From Roseateles oligotrophus (GTDB lineage Bacteria; Pseudomonadota; Gammaproteobacteria; Burkholderiales; Burkholderiaceae_C): a stretch of 64,000 nucleotides of DNA. Below are positions 36,697-45,367 of this stretch, in pieces. Position numbers and translations under genes: made by a program. Under the pieces are notes generated by a model, which was not told where the DNA came from, did no database searches, and saw only the letters and a list, made by a program, of their open reading frames with translations. Location: NCBI RefSeq assembly GCF_025717515.1, contig NZ_JAJIRN010000003.1, positions 248,001 through 312,000 of the forward strand. The letters are read 5' to 3'. Position 1 is the stretch's first letter. Each line of letters starts with the position of its first letter.

Positions 36697-39147
36697 ATGA
36701 AAATTTCGCCTCCCAGGGCCAAGGCGAGCCTGCTCGCACTCGGCATTAGCCTTAGCATCGGCCTGAGCTCGGCGCTTGCCGGGCCGCAGCCCGACTACCT
36801 CGCCGGCCGGGCGCTGCTCGAAAAACCGCAGCAGAGCGCCGCCGGCAACCGCGAACGCGGATTGATCTACACCTGGTTGTTCGCTATCGATGACCTGGCC
36901 GAGGTCGAGCGCCGCACGCGCAGCGCGCTCGACCCCGCAGCGAAGCCCGCCGCACTGCCCGCCGACCTGCAGGCGGCCGGACGCTTGGCGCTGGAGCAGC
37001 GCAACTTCGAGCGCGCGCAGGCCGCCTTTGAGCGAGCCCGCTCGCATGCCAAGGCCAAGCCCGAGGACAAGGCTGCCGCCATCAAGGGCCTGAGCCAAGT
37101 CACCTTCCAGCGCCGCGACTATGACGCGGCGCTTAAAGCCGCGCAGGCCAGCGTCAAGCTGCACGCTTCGGCCGATGGGTTGATGACGCTGGCCGACACC
37201 CTGATTCGCCTCGGCCGCACCGATGAGGCGATCGCCGCTGCCGAGCGTGCGCTGACGCTGGACCCGCAGCATGAGGTGGCGCATTACCTGCTCGGCAATG
37301 GCTATGCGCGCAAGAATTACAGCGAACTGGCGGCGCTGAAGCCCGCGGCGTTTGAACAAGCACAGCGGCTGACGCGTCAAGCCTCCGACGCCTTCACCGG
37401 CGGCGCCTTCAAGCAAGCCGCTGACTTGAGCGAACAGGCCTTGGCTCTGTTGCCCGGCTATGGTCGCGCGCATGCGGTGCTGGCCAAGGCGCTGGAGTCG
37501 CAGCGTTTGGCGCTCGACGTGCATCGCGCCGAGGCGGAGGCCCGCTTTGCCGCCATGCCCATGCCCGCTGTCCCCGGCATCGAGCGTTATGTCCTGAACT
37601 GGGCGCAACTGTCGCCACGCCACCAAAAGCGCGTGGCCTTGTCGATCGCGCCCTGGAAAGCCTATGTGCCGGTGTTGGTGGAGGGCGGCGCCACGCATTT
37701 CATCAAGCCGCTGCACATGAAGTTGTCAGAAACCCCCGGCGCGCAGGCGCTGAAGGATCAGCGCATCAATTACGACTCGCGCCTGTGGGACGACGTGCGC
37801 GGGGCCGGCGGCTTCAATACCGTGACCGGCATCGAGGATGTGGAGCGCTCGATCTTTGACCGCTACAACACCGTGTTGCACGAGTTGACGCATCAGGTGC
37901 ATGGCGTGATGACGGCGGCCCAGGCGCGCGAGATTCAAGAGCTGTACCGGCGCGCCAAGCTGCGCGATGAGGCGACGCAAACTGGCTTCTTGTCGCGCTA
38001 CGCCGGCGGCTCGGTGTGGGAGTATTTTGCCGAGGGCGCGAACAGCTTCGATTCGCCGCGCCGCGACGCCTTTGACAATCGGGAGATTGTGCGTGAGCGC
38101 CTGCTCGCGCTGGACCCCGAGCTGAAGACCTTGGTCGCGCGCCTGCTGGCCCAACAGGATGTTGGCGCCAGCCTGCCGATTGCGCTGCTCAATGCCGGCC
38201 ATCAAAAACTCGAAGAAGGCGATGCGTCAGCCGCACTGGCCTTGTACGCCAGGGCGGCCAAGGTGGCGCCGCCGGATGATGAATTGGTGCTGACGGCGCA
38301 ACTAAACGGTCTCTCGTTCACTGGCGACAGCGCGGGCGTGGTCGAGATCGCCGCGCAGGCCTTGCAACTGCACCCGCGCAGCGGCGCCCTGCGTGTCGGC
38401 GCGGCCGATGCTTTGTGGCATGCCGGCCGGAGCTTGAGCGAGGTGACCGACGCCCTGGCCGCCAGCCGCGCCGGTTTGGCCGGTGATGAGGACCGTTACC
38501 GGGTCGATTTGGCCTTGGGCGACAACTACCGCAAGCTCGGCGACGGCCCGCGTGCGCTGGCCGCTTTTGATGCGGCGCTGGCCTATCAATCCGACAGCCC
38601 CGAGGGGCTATGGGGCCGGGCGGCTGCGCTGGCCATGCTGGATGAGCGCTGGGCCGAGTCCTTTGCCGTCTATGAGCAGGCGCTGCGCCTGCGCACCGGC
38701 CTGGTCGAGTTGCGCGCCGACCTAGTGCAAGACCTGATCCGCGCCGGCCGCTTCGACGCGGCGGCCAAGCAGTTGGCAGAGGCCCAGTTGCTGGACGGCG
38801 ACGACCCGCGCTTGTTGGCCTTGGGTGCCTGGCTGGCGCTTGAGGACAAGGGCCTTGGCAAGGGCGCGGGCAAGGCCCAGGAGCCTGCCGAGCTGGCTTT
38901 GTTGAAGGCCACGAAGGCGCTGGAGAAAGCACCTTGGAACGACCTGGCGCTGATCGTCAAGGCTGCGGCCCTGAAGTCATTGGGCCGCAGCGACGAGGCG
39001 GCCCTGGTCCTGGCGCCGCTGCGCGAGCGCTTGTCTACGGGCGCCCCACCGCAATGGTTGTACCGGGCGGACAAGTCGAGTTGGGTTTCGGTGCACGAGC
39101 TACCGAACGTGGAGCATGGCTTGTTGCGGCGCCTGGTGGGAGAGTGA
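36697..39147 (+). CDS. large TPR protein with embedded HExxH metallopeptidase-like core
   Basis: 816 residues with a signal peptide (about 1-30, cleavage at ALA-GPQ). TPR-like repeats (about 85-290) come first, then a central segment with H395-E-L-T-H399 and E446 (YFAEGANSF), the ligands of a gluzincin-type zinc site. More TPRs (about 490-800) follow. It is periplasmic or outer-membrane facing, to judge by the signal. The TPRs would bind a partner or substrate while the HExxH core cleaves; both points are inferred. It starts 29 bases after the metzincin-like gene, so the two putative proteases may be one operon. No named family recognised. Confidence 0.75.
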   Translation: MKISPPRAKASLLALGISLSIGLSSALAGPQPDYLAGRALLEKPQQSAAGNRERGLIYTWLFAIDDLAEVERRTRSALDPAAKPAALPADLQAAGRLALEQRNFERAQAAFERARSHAKAKPEDKAAAIKGLSQVTFQRRDYDAALKAAQASVKLHASADGLMTLADTLIRLGRTDEAIAAAERALTLDPQHEVAHYLLGNGYARKNYSELAALKPAAFEQAQRLTRQASDAFTGGAFKQAADLSEQALALLPGYGRAHAVLAKALESQRLALDVHRAEAEARFAAMPMPAVPGIERYVLNWAQLSPRHQKRVALSIAPWKAYVPVLVEGGATHFIKPLHMKLSETPGAQALKDQRINYDSRLWDDVRGAGGFNTVTGIEDVERSIFDRYNTVLHELTHQVHGVMTAAQAREIQELYRRAKLRDEATQTGFLSRYAGGSVWEYFAEGANSFDSPRRDAFDNREIVRERLLALDPELKTLVARLLAQQDVGASLPIALLNAGHQKLEEGDASAALALYARAAKVAPPDDELVLTAQLNGLSFTGDSAGVVEIAAQALQLHPRSGALRVGAADALWHAGRSLSEVTDALAASRAGLAGDEDRYRVDLALGDNYRKLGDGPRALAAFDAALAYQSDSPEGLWGRAAALAMLDERWAESFAVYEQALRLRTGLVELRADLVQDLIRAGRFDAAAKQLAEAQLLDGDDPRLLALGAWLALEDKGLGKGAGKAQEPAELALLKATKALEKAPWNDLALIVKAAALKSLGRSDEAALVLAPLRERLSTGAPPQWLYRADKSSWVSVHELPNVEHGLLRRLVGE

Positions 39148-39186
39148 GTGATGAAGAGGACGGGATACCCTTGACGTTTTTCGATT

Positions 39187-39245
39187 CGCCCAATTTATTG
39201 GGCGATAAATTGTCAATGTGGCACATTAATCTACTGAGGTAGATT
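39187..39245 (+). promoter_or_regulatory. three consecutive perfect palindromes before the FMN reductase gene
   Basis: In the 193-base gap three perfect inverted repeats follow each other: CGCCCAA-TTTA-TTGGGCG (39187-39204), AATGTG-G-CACATT (39215-39227) and AATCTAC-TGAG-GTAGATT (39228-39245). The region is AT-rich for this genome. TTGACG at 39171 could be a -35 element. The sites differ from one another, so more than one regulator, or RNA hairpins, may be involved. The first hairpin could also help end the TPR gene transcript. Confidence 0.6.
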
Positions 39246-39340
39246 GTTACTTCCAGCCCGTCAATTTGAGTTGCTGATCGTGTTTTTCCCTCCCCCTTGT
39301 TAAGGGCGCAAATTTGTGCCGATGGAAGATTGGAGACCCA

Positions 39341-39892
39341 ATGACCCAAACCACCAAAGTCCTCGCGCTCTGCGGCAGCCTGCGGGCCAAATCATCGAAT
39401 AAGGGCTTGCTGCGTTATGCGCAGTCCAATGCGCCCGAGGGTATGAGTATCGAGATTGCCGACTTGGCGGCGATTCCGTTTTACAACGCGGACATCAGCG
39501 AACCGCCGGCGGCGGTCACGCAGTTGCTGGCGCAGTTTGGCAATGCCGATGCGTTCATTTTTGGCGGCCCCGAATACAACTACTCGATCTCACCGGCGCT
39601 TAAAAATGCTTTGGATTGGGCCTCGCGCGCGCCAAACAATGCGCTGCTGGGCGGTAAGGCCGCTGCCATCATGGGCGCCGGCGGCGGCATGGGCACCTCG
39701 CGGGCGCAATACCATTTGCGTCAAGTCTGTGTGTTTGTCGACGTCCATCCTTTGAACAAGCCCGAGGTATTCGCGAACGCGTTTGCGGGTCAGTTTGATG
39801 CCGATGGCAATCTCACCGACGAGAGGATCAAGGACGGTGTGAAGGCTCAGTTGGCAGCGCTGGCGGCTTGGTCCTTGCAGCTGCGCAAGTAG
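39341..39892 (+). CDS. NADPH-dependent FMN reductase (flavodoxin-like)
   Basis: 183 residues. The flavodoxin-like fold has the phosphate loop GSLRAKSSNKGLLRYA (about 12-27) and the classic FGGPEYNYSISPALKNALDWAS (about 75-96), as in the NADPH-dependent FMN/quinone/azo-reductase family (ChrR/ArsH/EmrR-like). It reduces FMN, quinones or metals with NAD(P)H in the cytoplasm. ATG 39341 has GGAG. An array of palindromes precedes it, so the gene is probably inducible. Confidence 0.9.
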   Translation: MTQTTKVLALCGSLRAKSSNKGLLRYAQSNAPEGMSIEIADLAAIPFYNADISEPPAAVTQLLAQFGNADAFIFGGPEYNYSISPALKNALDWASRAPNNALLGGKAAAIMGAGGGMGTSRAQYHLRQVCVFVDVHPLNKPEVFANAFAGQFDADGNLTDERIKDGVKAQLAALAAWSLQLRK

Positions 39893-40043
39893 CGGCCTTG
39901 CCCCGCGCCGAAACGCATCCCATCCATTGCGGCTTGAGAGCGGCGCATGCTTGGCCTACAGTGCTGCAGCGCCAGGGGGCAGTAGGGCCACTCCGGGCCC
40001 ACTGTCGCATTGGCCCTTCTCCAAGCATTCCAAGGTCTTTTGC

Positions 40044-41099
40044 ATGATCAGCACTTCACCTCGTCGCCGCCTGTTCGGTACTTTTGCGCTAGCCACGGCG
40101 GTCGGACTATGGGCCTTGCTTGGCTCGGCCAGGGCGGCAACGCCTGTTGACGAAGAGGGCTTTCGGCGCATTGGCGGGATCGAGCAATGGGTCACCATCC
40201 ACGGCCAAGACAAGAGCAAACCGGTGCTGCTGTTCTTGCATGGCGGCCCAGGCAGTCCGCTCAGCCCTTTTGCCAAACGCATCTATGGCGACTGGAGTCG
40301 TGACTTCGTGCTGGTGCAATGGGACCAGCGCGGCGCCGGGCTCAGCTTCGGGCGCAACCCCGAGCAGGCCGGCAGCTCGCTCACTCTGGAGCGCATGGTT
40401 GCAGATGGCCTTGAGCTGACGGAGCGACTGCAGCAGCAATTCGGCCCGCGCAAGGTCTTGCTGATGGGAGGCTCTTGGGGTTCGGTGCTTGGCGTGCAAA
40501 TGGCGAAACTCCGGCCCGACTTGTTTGCCGTCTATGTGGGGACGGCACAGTTGGTCAGCGCCCAGGCCAATGGCGCAGCCAGCTACAAGCAGACCCTGGC
40601 CCTGGCCGAGGCGGCGGGTGATGCCGGAACTGTCTCCGCGCTGAAGGCCATAGGCCCACCGCCGCACCGCGATCCGCGGGCATTCGGGGTGCTGCGCCGT
40701 GCCATTCGTGCTTACGAGGCCAAGGGCAGCATGCCAGCGCCGCGCGATTGGTGGCAATCCGAGGCCCGCTATCAGAGCGCCGATGCCCAAGCCGCGACGG
40801 AAGAAGGCGAGGAGTATTCTTTTCTGCAGTTCGTGGGCTTGGCCGGTGACGGCATATTGTCCAAAATCGACCTGCCTGCGCTGGGGCCCGAGTACCTCAT
40901 CCCCATGCATTTCATCCAGGGTGAGCTGGATCTGCTGACGCCGCTCACGGTCACGCAGGGCTTTGTGGATAGCATCCGCGCGCCCGAGAAGTCACTCACC
41001 GTCGTGCCTTTGGCTGGCCATGACCCCAACCCCGCGCTGATTGAGGCGCAGCACAGACTCTTGCTGCGTGCCGCGCAGCAGATGTCGAAAGAAAACTGA
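40044..41099 (+). CDS. exported alpha/beta hydrolase, prolyl-aminopeptidase-like
   Basis: 351 residues. The N-terminus SPRRRLFGTFALATAVGLW is a twin-arginine-like signal, so the enzyme may be exported folded. The body has HGGPG (oxyanion, about 77), the nucleophile elbow GGSWGS (about 152), the acid in GELDLLTP and the His in LAGHDPN, as in the S33 proline iminopeptidase/hydrolase family. Substrate (N-terminal proline peptides or esters) is inferred. ATG 40044 was chosen to begin at the signal. Confidence 0.85.
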   Translation: MISTSPRRRLFGTFALATAVGLWALLGSARAATPVDEEGFRRIGGIEQWVTIHGQDKSKPVLLFLHGGPGSPLSPFAKRIYGDWSRDFVLVQWDQRGAGLSFGRNPEQAGSSLTLERMVADGLELTERLQQQFGPRKVLLMGGSWGSVLGVQMAKLRPDLFAVYVGTAQLVSAQANGAASYKQTLALAEAAGDAGTVSALKAIGPPPHRDPRAFGVLRRAIRAYEAKGSMPAPRDWWQSEARYQSADAQAATEEGEEYSFLQFVGLAGDGILSKIDLPALGPEYLIPMHFIQGELDLLTPLTVTQGFVDSIRAPEKSLTVVPLAGHDPNPALIEAQHRLLLRAAQQMSKEN

Positions 41100-41116
41100 C
41101 ACGGCGCCGGCACAAA

Positions 41117-41632
41117 TTGGAAACTACTCATGGATTTTCTGTCGCAATCGCTGCTCCTGAAGAGCGCCCTGTCGTGCGGCAACTCCTGCAGCTCTACTTG
41201 CACGACTTCTCCGAGTTCGACGGCGACGATGTGAATGAAGCCGGCCTGTACCACTACCCATGGGTGGAGGAATATTGGCAGGCACCGAAGGCGGCGTTTG
41301 TTTTCAAAGTGGCAGGACGCTATGCGGGCTTTTGCCTGGTGGATGGAGCCGAAGCCGGTTTGTTGCTGCCGGGCAGTGAGCATGCGATTTGCGAGTTTTT
41401 TGTGCTGCGCAAGTATCGAAATAGCGGCCTGGGCCGCTTCGCCGCCGCCGCTGTGTTCTCCTCGCTGGCCGGGCGCTGGGAAGTCGCCGAGCATGCCAAT
41501 AATCATGGGGCTCAAGCGTTTTGGCGCAGCGTCATCGACGACTTCAGCCGAGGCAAGTTCAGCGAGCAGCAGCTGAAAGATGACGACTGGCATGGCCCGG
41601 TGCAAAGCTTTGTCCACGCCCCAACGGGCTAG
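41117..41632 (+). CDS. GNAT-family acetyltransferase
   Basis: 171 residues, with TTG 41117 the likely start. The GNAT pattern is seen in AIAAPEERPVVRQLLQLYLHDF, CEFFVLRKYRNSGLGRFAAAAVF (acetyl-CoA loop NSGLGR, about 100-105) and EVAEHANNHGAQAFWRSVI. The substrate is unknown. It follows the hydrolase after 17 bases and precedes another GNAT by 21 bases, so the three may be one transcript. No ribosome site is clear. Confidence 0.78.
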   Translation: METTHGFSVAIAAPEERPVVRQLLQLYLHDFSEFDGDDVNEAGLYHYPWVEEYWQAPKAAFVFKVAGRYAGFCLVDGAEAGLLLPGSEHAICEFFVLRKYRNSGLGRFAAAAVFSSLAGRWEVAEHANNHGAQAFWRSVIDDFSRGKFSEQQLKDDDWHGPVQSFVHAPTG

Positions 41633-41653
41633 CATGATGTTAGGAAGCTGACC

Positions 41654-42190
41654 TTGAAAACTCTCCATACCGACCGTCTGGTCATTCGCCCCATGTCCGC
41701 CGTAGCCGACGCGGCTTTCATGTTGACCTTGTTGAATGACGCCACTTGGCTGCGCTTTATTGGCGACCGCGGGGTGCGCACCCTGGAAGAAGCGCAACGC
41801 TATATCGAGACTGGCCCGGTCGACATGTATGCCCGTTTGGGTTTCGGCTTCTGCATTGTCGAATCGAAGCAAACAGGGCTGGCGCTCGGAGCCTGCGGCA
41901 TCTCTCAACGGGACTACTTGGACAGCCCCGACATTGGCTTTGCTTTTTTGCCCCAGCATGCGGGTCAGGGCTACGCCTTCGAGGCCGCCGCTGCGGTGCT
42001 GCGTTATGCGCAAACCGAGCTGGGCCTGACAACCATTCTGGCGACCACGCGGCTTGACAATCTGCGCTCCCAACAGCTGTTGGAAAAGTTGGGTCTGCGC
42101 TTCGAGCGCCTGATGCCGCATCCGGACGGCAGCGAGCGCCAGCTGATGGTGTACGGGATCAGGGCGCCAGAGCCTGACTTTTTGAGCTGA
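41654..42190 (+). CDS. GNAT acetyltransferase, RimJ-like
   Basis: 178 residues from TTG 41654 after AGGAAG. The sequence LHTDRLVIRPMSAVADAAF, an IGFAFLPQHAGQGYAFEAAAAVL acetyl-CoA loop (about 95-117) and a TRLDNLRSQQLLEKLGLRFE end are typical of the RimJ/YdaF-type GNATs. The HPDGSERQLMVYGI tail is a common feature of the family. Protein or amine substrate not assignable. Confidence 0.9.
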   Translation: MKTLHTDRLVIRPMSAVADAAFMLTLLNDATWLRFIGDRGVRTLEEAQRYIETGPVDMYARLGFGFCIVESKQTGLALGACGISQRDYLDSPDIGFAFLPQHAGQGYAFEAAAAVLRYAQTELGLTTILATTRLDNLRSQQLLEKLGLRFERLMPHPDGSERQLMVYGIRAPEPDFLS

Positions 42191-42233
42191 GCCGCGTCGC
42201 TGATAATAAGCGCTCAACTCAGGAGTTAGCACC

Positions 42234-42647
42234 ATGGCAGGACCCGCCCGCGCCGGCGCCCTTATCTACGCGCATAGCTTGGACAAGCTTTCGGCCTTCT
42301 ACCAACAGGTGTTGGGCATGCGCTTGTTGCACGCCAACGCCGAGCTTCAGGTGATCGCTTCGACGGACTTTCAGCTGATCATCCATGCCTTGCCCGCGCC
42401 GGTCGCGGCGACCTTCAGCATCGCCGTGCCTCCCGCACCGCGTGAGGAGCAGGCGATCAAGTTGTTTTTCACTGTGGATAGCATGGAGGCGGCCGCCTCG
42501 CGCGCGCGCTCGCTTGGCGGCGATCTGTTCGGCCCGGTCTACGCGGGGCCGGGCTTTCAGATGCGCAATGCCTACGATCCGGAAGGCAATGTGTTTCAGC
42601 TCCGGGAAACGCCGGCCCCGGAGCAGCTCTATAGCCCGGCAAGCTGA
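42234..42647 (+). CDS. VOC-family (glyoxalase-like) protein
   Basis: 137 residues. A single vicinal-oxygen-chelate module set: LIYAHSLDKLSAFYQQVLGM at the start, SMEAAASRARSLGGDLFGPVY in the middle, and NAYDPEGNVFQLRE, whose Glu is a likely metal ligand. His or Glu ligands in the first half are less clear. Members include glyoxalases, dioxygenases and resistance proteins; substrate unknown. ATG 42234 has AGGAG upstream. Confidence 0.85.
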   Translation: MAGPARAGALIYAHSLDKLSAFYQQVLGMRLLHANAELQVIASTDFQLIIHALPAPVAATFSIAVPPAPREEQAIKLFFTVDSMEAAASRARSLGGDLFGPVYAGPGFQMRNAYDPEGNVFQLRETPAPEQLYSPAS

Positions 42648-42659
42648 GTAGCGCTGCCG

Positions 42660-43907
42660 TCAGAACTGCCACCGCAAAGAGGCCGTCAGGCTGCGCTCGG
42701 TTTGCGCGGGCGCATTGCCCGTCAAACGCCGGGCCGGGCGCGTGCTCTTGACCACCAGCCATTCGCCGAGTAAAGACCAGCCTTGCCGCAGCGGCAAGGC
42801 GTAGGCCAGCGCCAAGGCCCGACCATCTTCATGATTGGGGTCGCTCGGCAGAATGTCGTTTTCGCGGGCACGGAAGCGGTCATAGCGCAGGCTCAGATGA
42901 CCTTGCGCGAACGGATGGCTGGCAAGCAAGTAGCCGGCCTTGAAGCTCAGGCGCACCGCCTGCGGACCCATCAAGGTTTCGCCGCTCATCAGTTGGGCGG
43001 CTAGCTCCCATTCGCCGGCCGGTCGCAGGCGCAACCCGATATGGTCAAAACGGGTGTGCCAAGCGTATTGACCGTTCTTCTCGACCAGCGGGTCGCCCCG
43101 GTTGTCGTAGTGCAAAGCGCTCAACTCGACTTGCTCGGTGTAAGCATATTGGCCGCCCAGGTAATAGCCCGCCCGGCCGTCCAGCTCGCGAAAAAGGTGC
43201 ACGCTGCGGTTCTGTTTGGGGATCTCGCCACTGGGCCTATAGACCGGCAAATCGGCCAGCAGCAGGCCTTCGGTCAGCCCGGACACCCGGTCGCTGATCG
43301 ACCATCCGCGCCAGCCCATCAATGTGCCTGCGGGGTCATTGCCGCCAAAGACCGCCAGGGTCAGGCCGAAGTCGTGCAGCGAGTTGCTCTGACGCCCTTT
43401 GTGCGTCAACGTCAATTCAGCACCTTGGGTGCGCAGCTCTTCGCCGATCCAGCTGTTGACGGCCGAGCTGGACACCGTCCGGGACGGCGTCCAGCCGATG
43501 CTGTCGTAGTCAAGCTCCAGGCTGCTGGCGGGAAAGAAGGCCCCTAATTTGACCCGTGTCTTCCAGGCGCTGCTGGGCAAGGGGCTCCAAAGCAGCCAGG
43601 CTTCGTTGACGTCCAAAGCGCCGGCGCGGTCATCGGCCGCGCTCAGGACCAAACGGCCCGTGATGGTGTTGGACAACAGATCTGCTTGGGCCGACAAGAA
43701 GGCCTGGCCCAGGCGAAGCCCGCTTGATTGCTTGTCATGGCGCAGTTTGCCCAGGCCGGCGTCGGTCCAACTGCGTTCGGCGTCCGTATGCAGCGCCCGC
43801 ATATCCAGCAAGCCATGCCACTCGACGGCGGCGGCCGGCGGCGTGCCGCTCAACAGCGCCCAGCCCGCAAACAGCGGAGCAATCGCTGTGCAAAATAATG
43901 CCTTCAA
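42660..43907 (-). CDS. outer-membrane-like protein coupled to DUF3034 gene
   Basis: 415 residues. TTG 43907 overlaps the upstream stop (TTGA) and gives a clean signal peptide (MKALFCTAIAPLFAGWALLS, then A-A-A). The rest is rich in alternating hydrophobic residues and aromatic strand ends and closes with SLTASLRWQF, whose final Phe is a hallmark of outer-membrane beta barrels. Porin-like or a barrel of unknown specificity. It is coupled to the DUF3034 gene, so the two likely act together. The choice of a rare TTG start is inferred. Confidence 0.7.
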   Translation of the reverse strand: MKALFCTAIAPLFAGWALLSGTPPAAAVEWHGLLDMRALHTDAERSWTDAGLGKLRHDKQSSGLRLGQAFLSAQADLLSNTITGRLVLSAADDRAGALDVNEAWLLWSPLPSSAWKTRVKLGAFFPASSLELDYDSIGWTPSRTVSSSAVNSWIGEELRTQGAELTLTHKGRQSNSLHDFGLTLAVFGGNDPAGTLMGWRGWSISDRVSGLTEGLLLADLPVYRPSGEIPKQNRSVHLFRELDGRAGYYLGGQYAYTEQVELSALHYDNRGDPLVEKNGQYAWHTRFDHIGLRLRPAGEWELAAQLMSGETLMGPQAVRLSFKAGYLLASHPFAQGHLSLRYDRFRARENDILPSDPNHEDGRALALAYALPLRQGWSLLGEWLVVKSTRPARRLTGNAPAQTERSLTASLRWQF

Positions 43908-44776
43908 AGCTGTGCCTGCAAAGAAATATAGCTGCTGCGTTGTGCAGCCTTGGTGGCAATTTGGCCAAGGTCGAGGTAGGCGACCGTCAGGTTCAGCTTG
44001 GGGCTGATCCACCAGGCCACGAACAGATCCATTGCCCGCGTTTCGGGTGCATTGCTCAGCAGGCTGGGCTTGCCGCGCCACTCGATGCCGATCGCCAAAT
44101 TGTCCCGCGGCAGTAGGGCCAGCGACATCTCGAGCTGCGGCTGCAAGCTGCCGCCGCGGTCGCCGCCGAAGCCCAGCAGACCCATCTGGTTGGCGCGCGT
44201 GCCGCGCAGGGTCAGGTGGGTGAGCAGGTTGTAGCCGCCCGTAGCCCCCAGCCACAGCTTGGTCGCGGCCGCATAGGGCTCGGTGTCATGGGCACGCTTG
44301 GCGCCCAACAAGCGGGGCACGGTCATGTCGCGATTGCGCTTGTGCTGCAGGCCGAGGGCCAATTGCGGGCGCCAACTGTCGGCATCGAAGACCGCGTCAC
44401 CGAGCACGCGCCACTTCAGCCCGAACAGGTCCAGGCCGAGGTGCTCGCCCGGCACGGTATCGGACAAACCGAAGCGCCAGCGCGCCAGCGACAGCTCGAC
44501 GCTGTCATACCAGCCGACGGCGGCGCCGGCCGCATCCAATGTGTAGCCGCCGCGCGTGTGGGCCCGCGTGACGAAAGCTGAGGCGCCAATTTGGTCACGG
44601 CTGCCGCTGCCGGCGATCATGGCCCAAGGTGTCAGGCCGCCGCCGGCCGCGCCTTCGATCTGGCTGACCCCCGAACTGCCCAGCAGCCGCTCGCCGGCAC
44701 AGCTCGGGTCGGCCCAGATTGCTGCAATCAGCATCAGGCCTTGCCAGCGAATCAGTTGAGGGTGCTTCTCTGGCAT
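43904..44776 (-). CDS. DUF3034 family protein, probable outer-membrane protein
   Basis: 290 residues with an N-terminal signal (LMLIAAIWADPSCAG). It matches DUF3034: IEGAAGGGLTPWAMIAGSGS, ATGGYNLLTHLTLRGTRANQ and SPKLNLTVAYLDLGQIATKA. The family is predicted to be a beta barrel with unknown function, and its genes are often near globin and redox genes (from memory). It is divergent from the truncated-globin gene across 132 bases, which could hold shared control. Confidence 0.82.
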   Translation of the reverse strand: MPEKHPQLIRWQGLMLIAAIWADPSCAGERLLGSSGVSQIEGAAGGGLTPWAMIAGSGSRDQIGASAFVTRAHTRGGYTLDAAGAAVGWYDSVELSLARWRFGLSDTVPGEHLGLDLFGLKWRVLGDAVFDADSWRPQLALGLQHKRNRDMTVPRLLGAKRAHDTEPYAAATKLWLGATGGYNLLTHLTLRGTRANQMGLLGFGGDRGGSLQPQLEMSLALLPRDNLAIGIEWRGKPSLLSNAPETRAMDLFVAWWISPKLNLTVAYLDLGQIATKAAQRSSYISLQAQL

Positions 44777-44908
44777 GGCGTCTCAAGTTGGGCTAAGTGA
44801 AGTCGATAAAGTTTGCTGTAGGCGCGGCAAAGGCGTGTGCGCGCCTCATTCATTCATCGGACGTTCGCCAAGCGGCTGAAGCCCTCATTTTGCAAATCGA
44901 AACCCACC

Positions 44909-45334
44909 ATGCCGAGAGTTCGTCTCCTTCCGCCGGCTTGCCTGCTGCTTGTGTTGCTCGGCTGTGCCGCGACGCCACCCGCCAGCCTGTTTGAGCGCCT
45001 CGGGGGGCCGGCCGGGGTATCGGATTTGATGGGCCGCACTTTGGCGCGCGCGGCCGCCGACCCGCGCACCCAACGCAGCTTCGAGGGCATCAAACTGAGC
45101 CCTTTGCAGCAAAGCCTGACCGAACAGATCTGCGCGCTGGCAGGGGGCGGATGCCGCTACCAGGGCGAGACCATGGCCCGTGTCCATCAAGACCTGCATA
45201 TCAAGCCTTCGGAATTTGATGCCTTTGTCGAAATGCTGCGCCAGGAAATCGATCGCGGCGGCAGCGACGCGAGGGCGAAGAATGAGTTGCTGCGCCTGCT
45301 GGCACCCATGAAACAGGCTATCGTTAGCCCTTGA
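44909..45334 (+). CDS. truncated-haemoglobin-like lipoprotein
   Basis: 141 residues. A lipobox (LLLVLLGC, Cys about 18) means an envelope-anchored globin, unusual because most group 1 truncated globins are cytoplasmic. The fold starts with LFERLGGPAGVSDLMGRTL, and the proximal-His helix reads TMARVHQDLHIKPSEFDAFVE. Haem ligation of O2, NO or related gases is expected, but the distal residues are not clear, so function is inferred. It begins the group that continues with a cupredoxin and a c-di-GMP protein. Confidence 0.82.
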   Translation: MPRVRLLPPACLLLVLLGCAATPPASLFERLGGPAGVSDLMGRTLARAAADPRTQRSFEGIKLSPLQQSLTEQICALAGGGCRYQGETMARVHQDLHIKPSEFDAFVEMLRQEIDRGGSDARAKNELLRLLAPMKQAIVSP

Positions 45335-45367
45335 CGACTTAAAGCCTGCCGGAATCGAGCCCAAACC

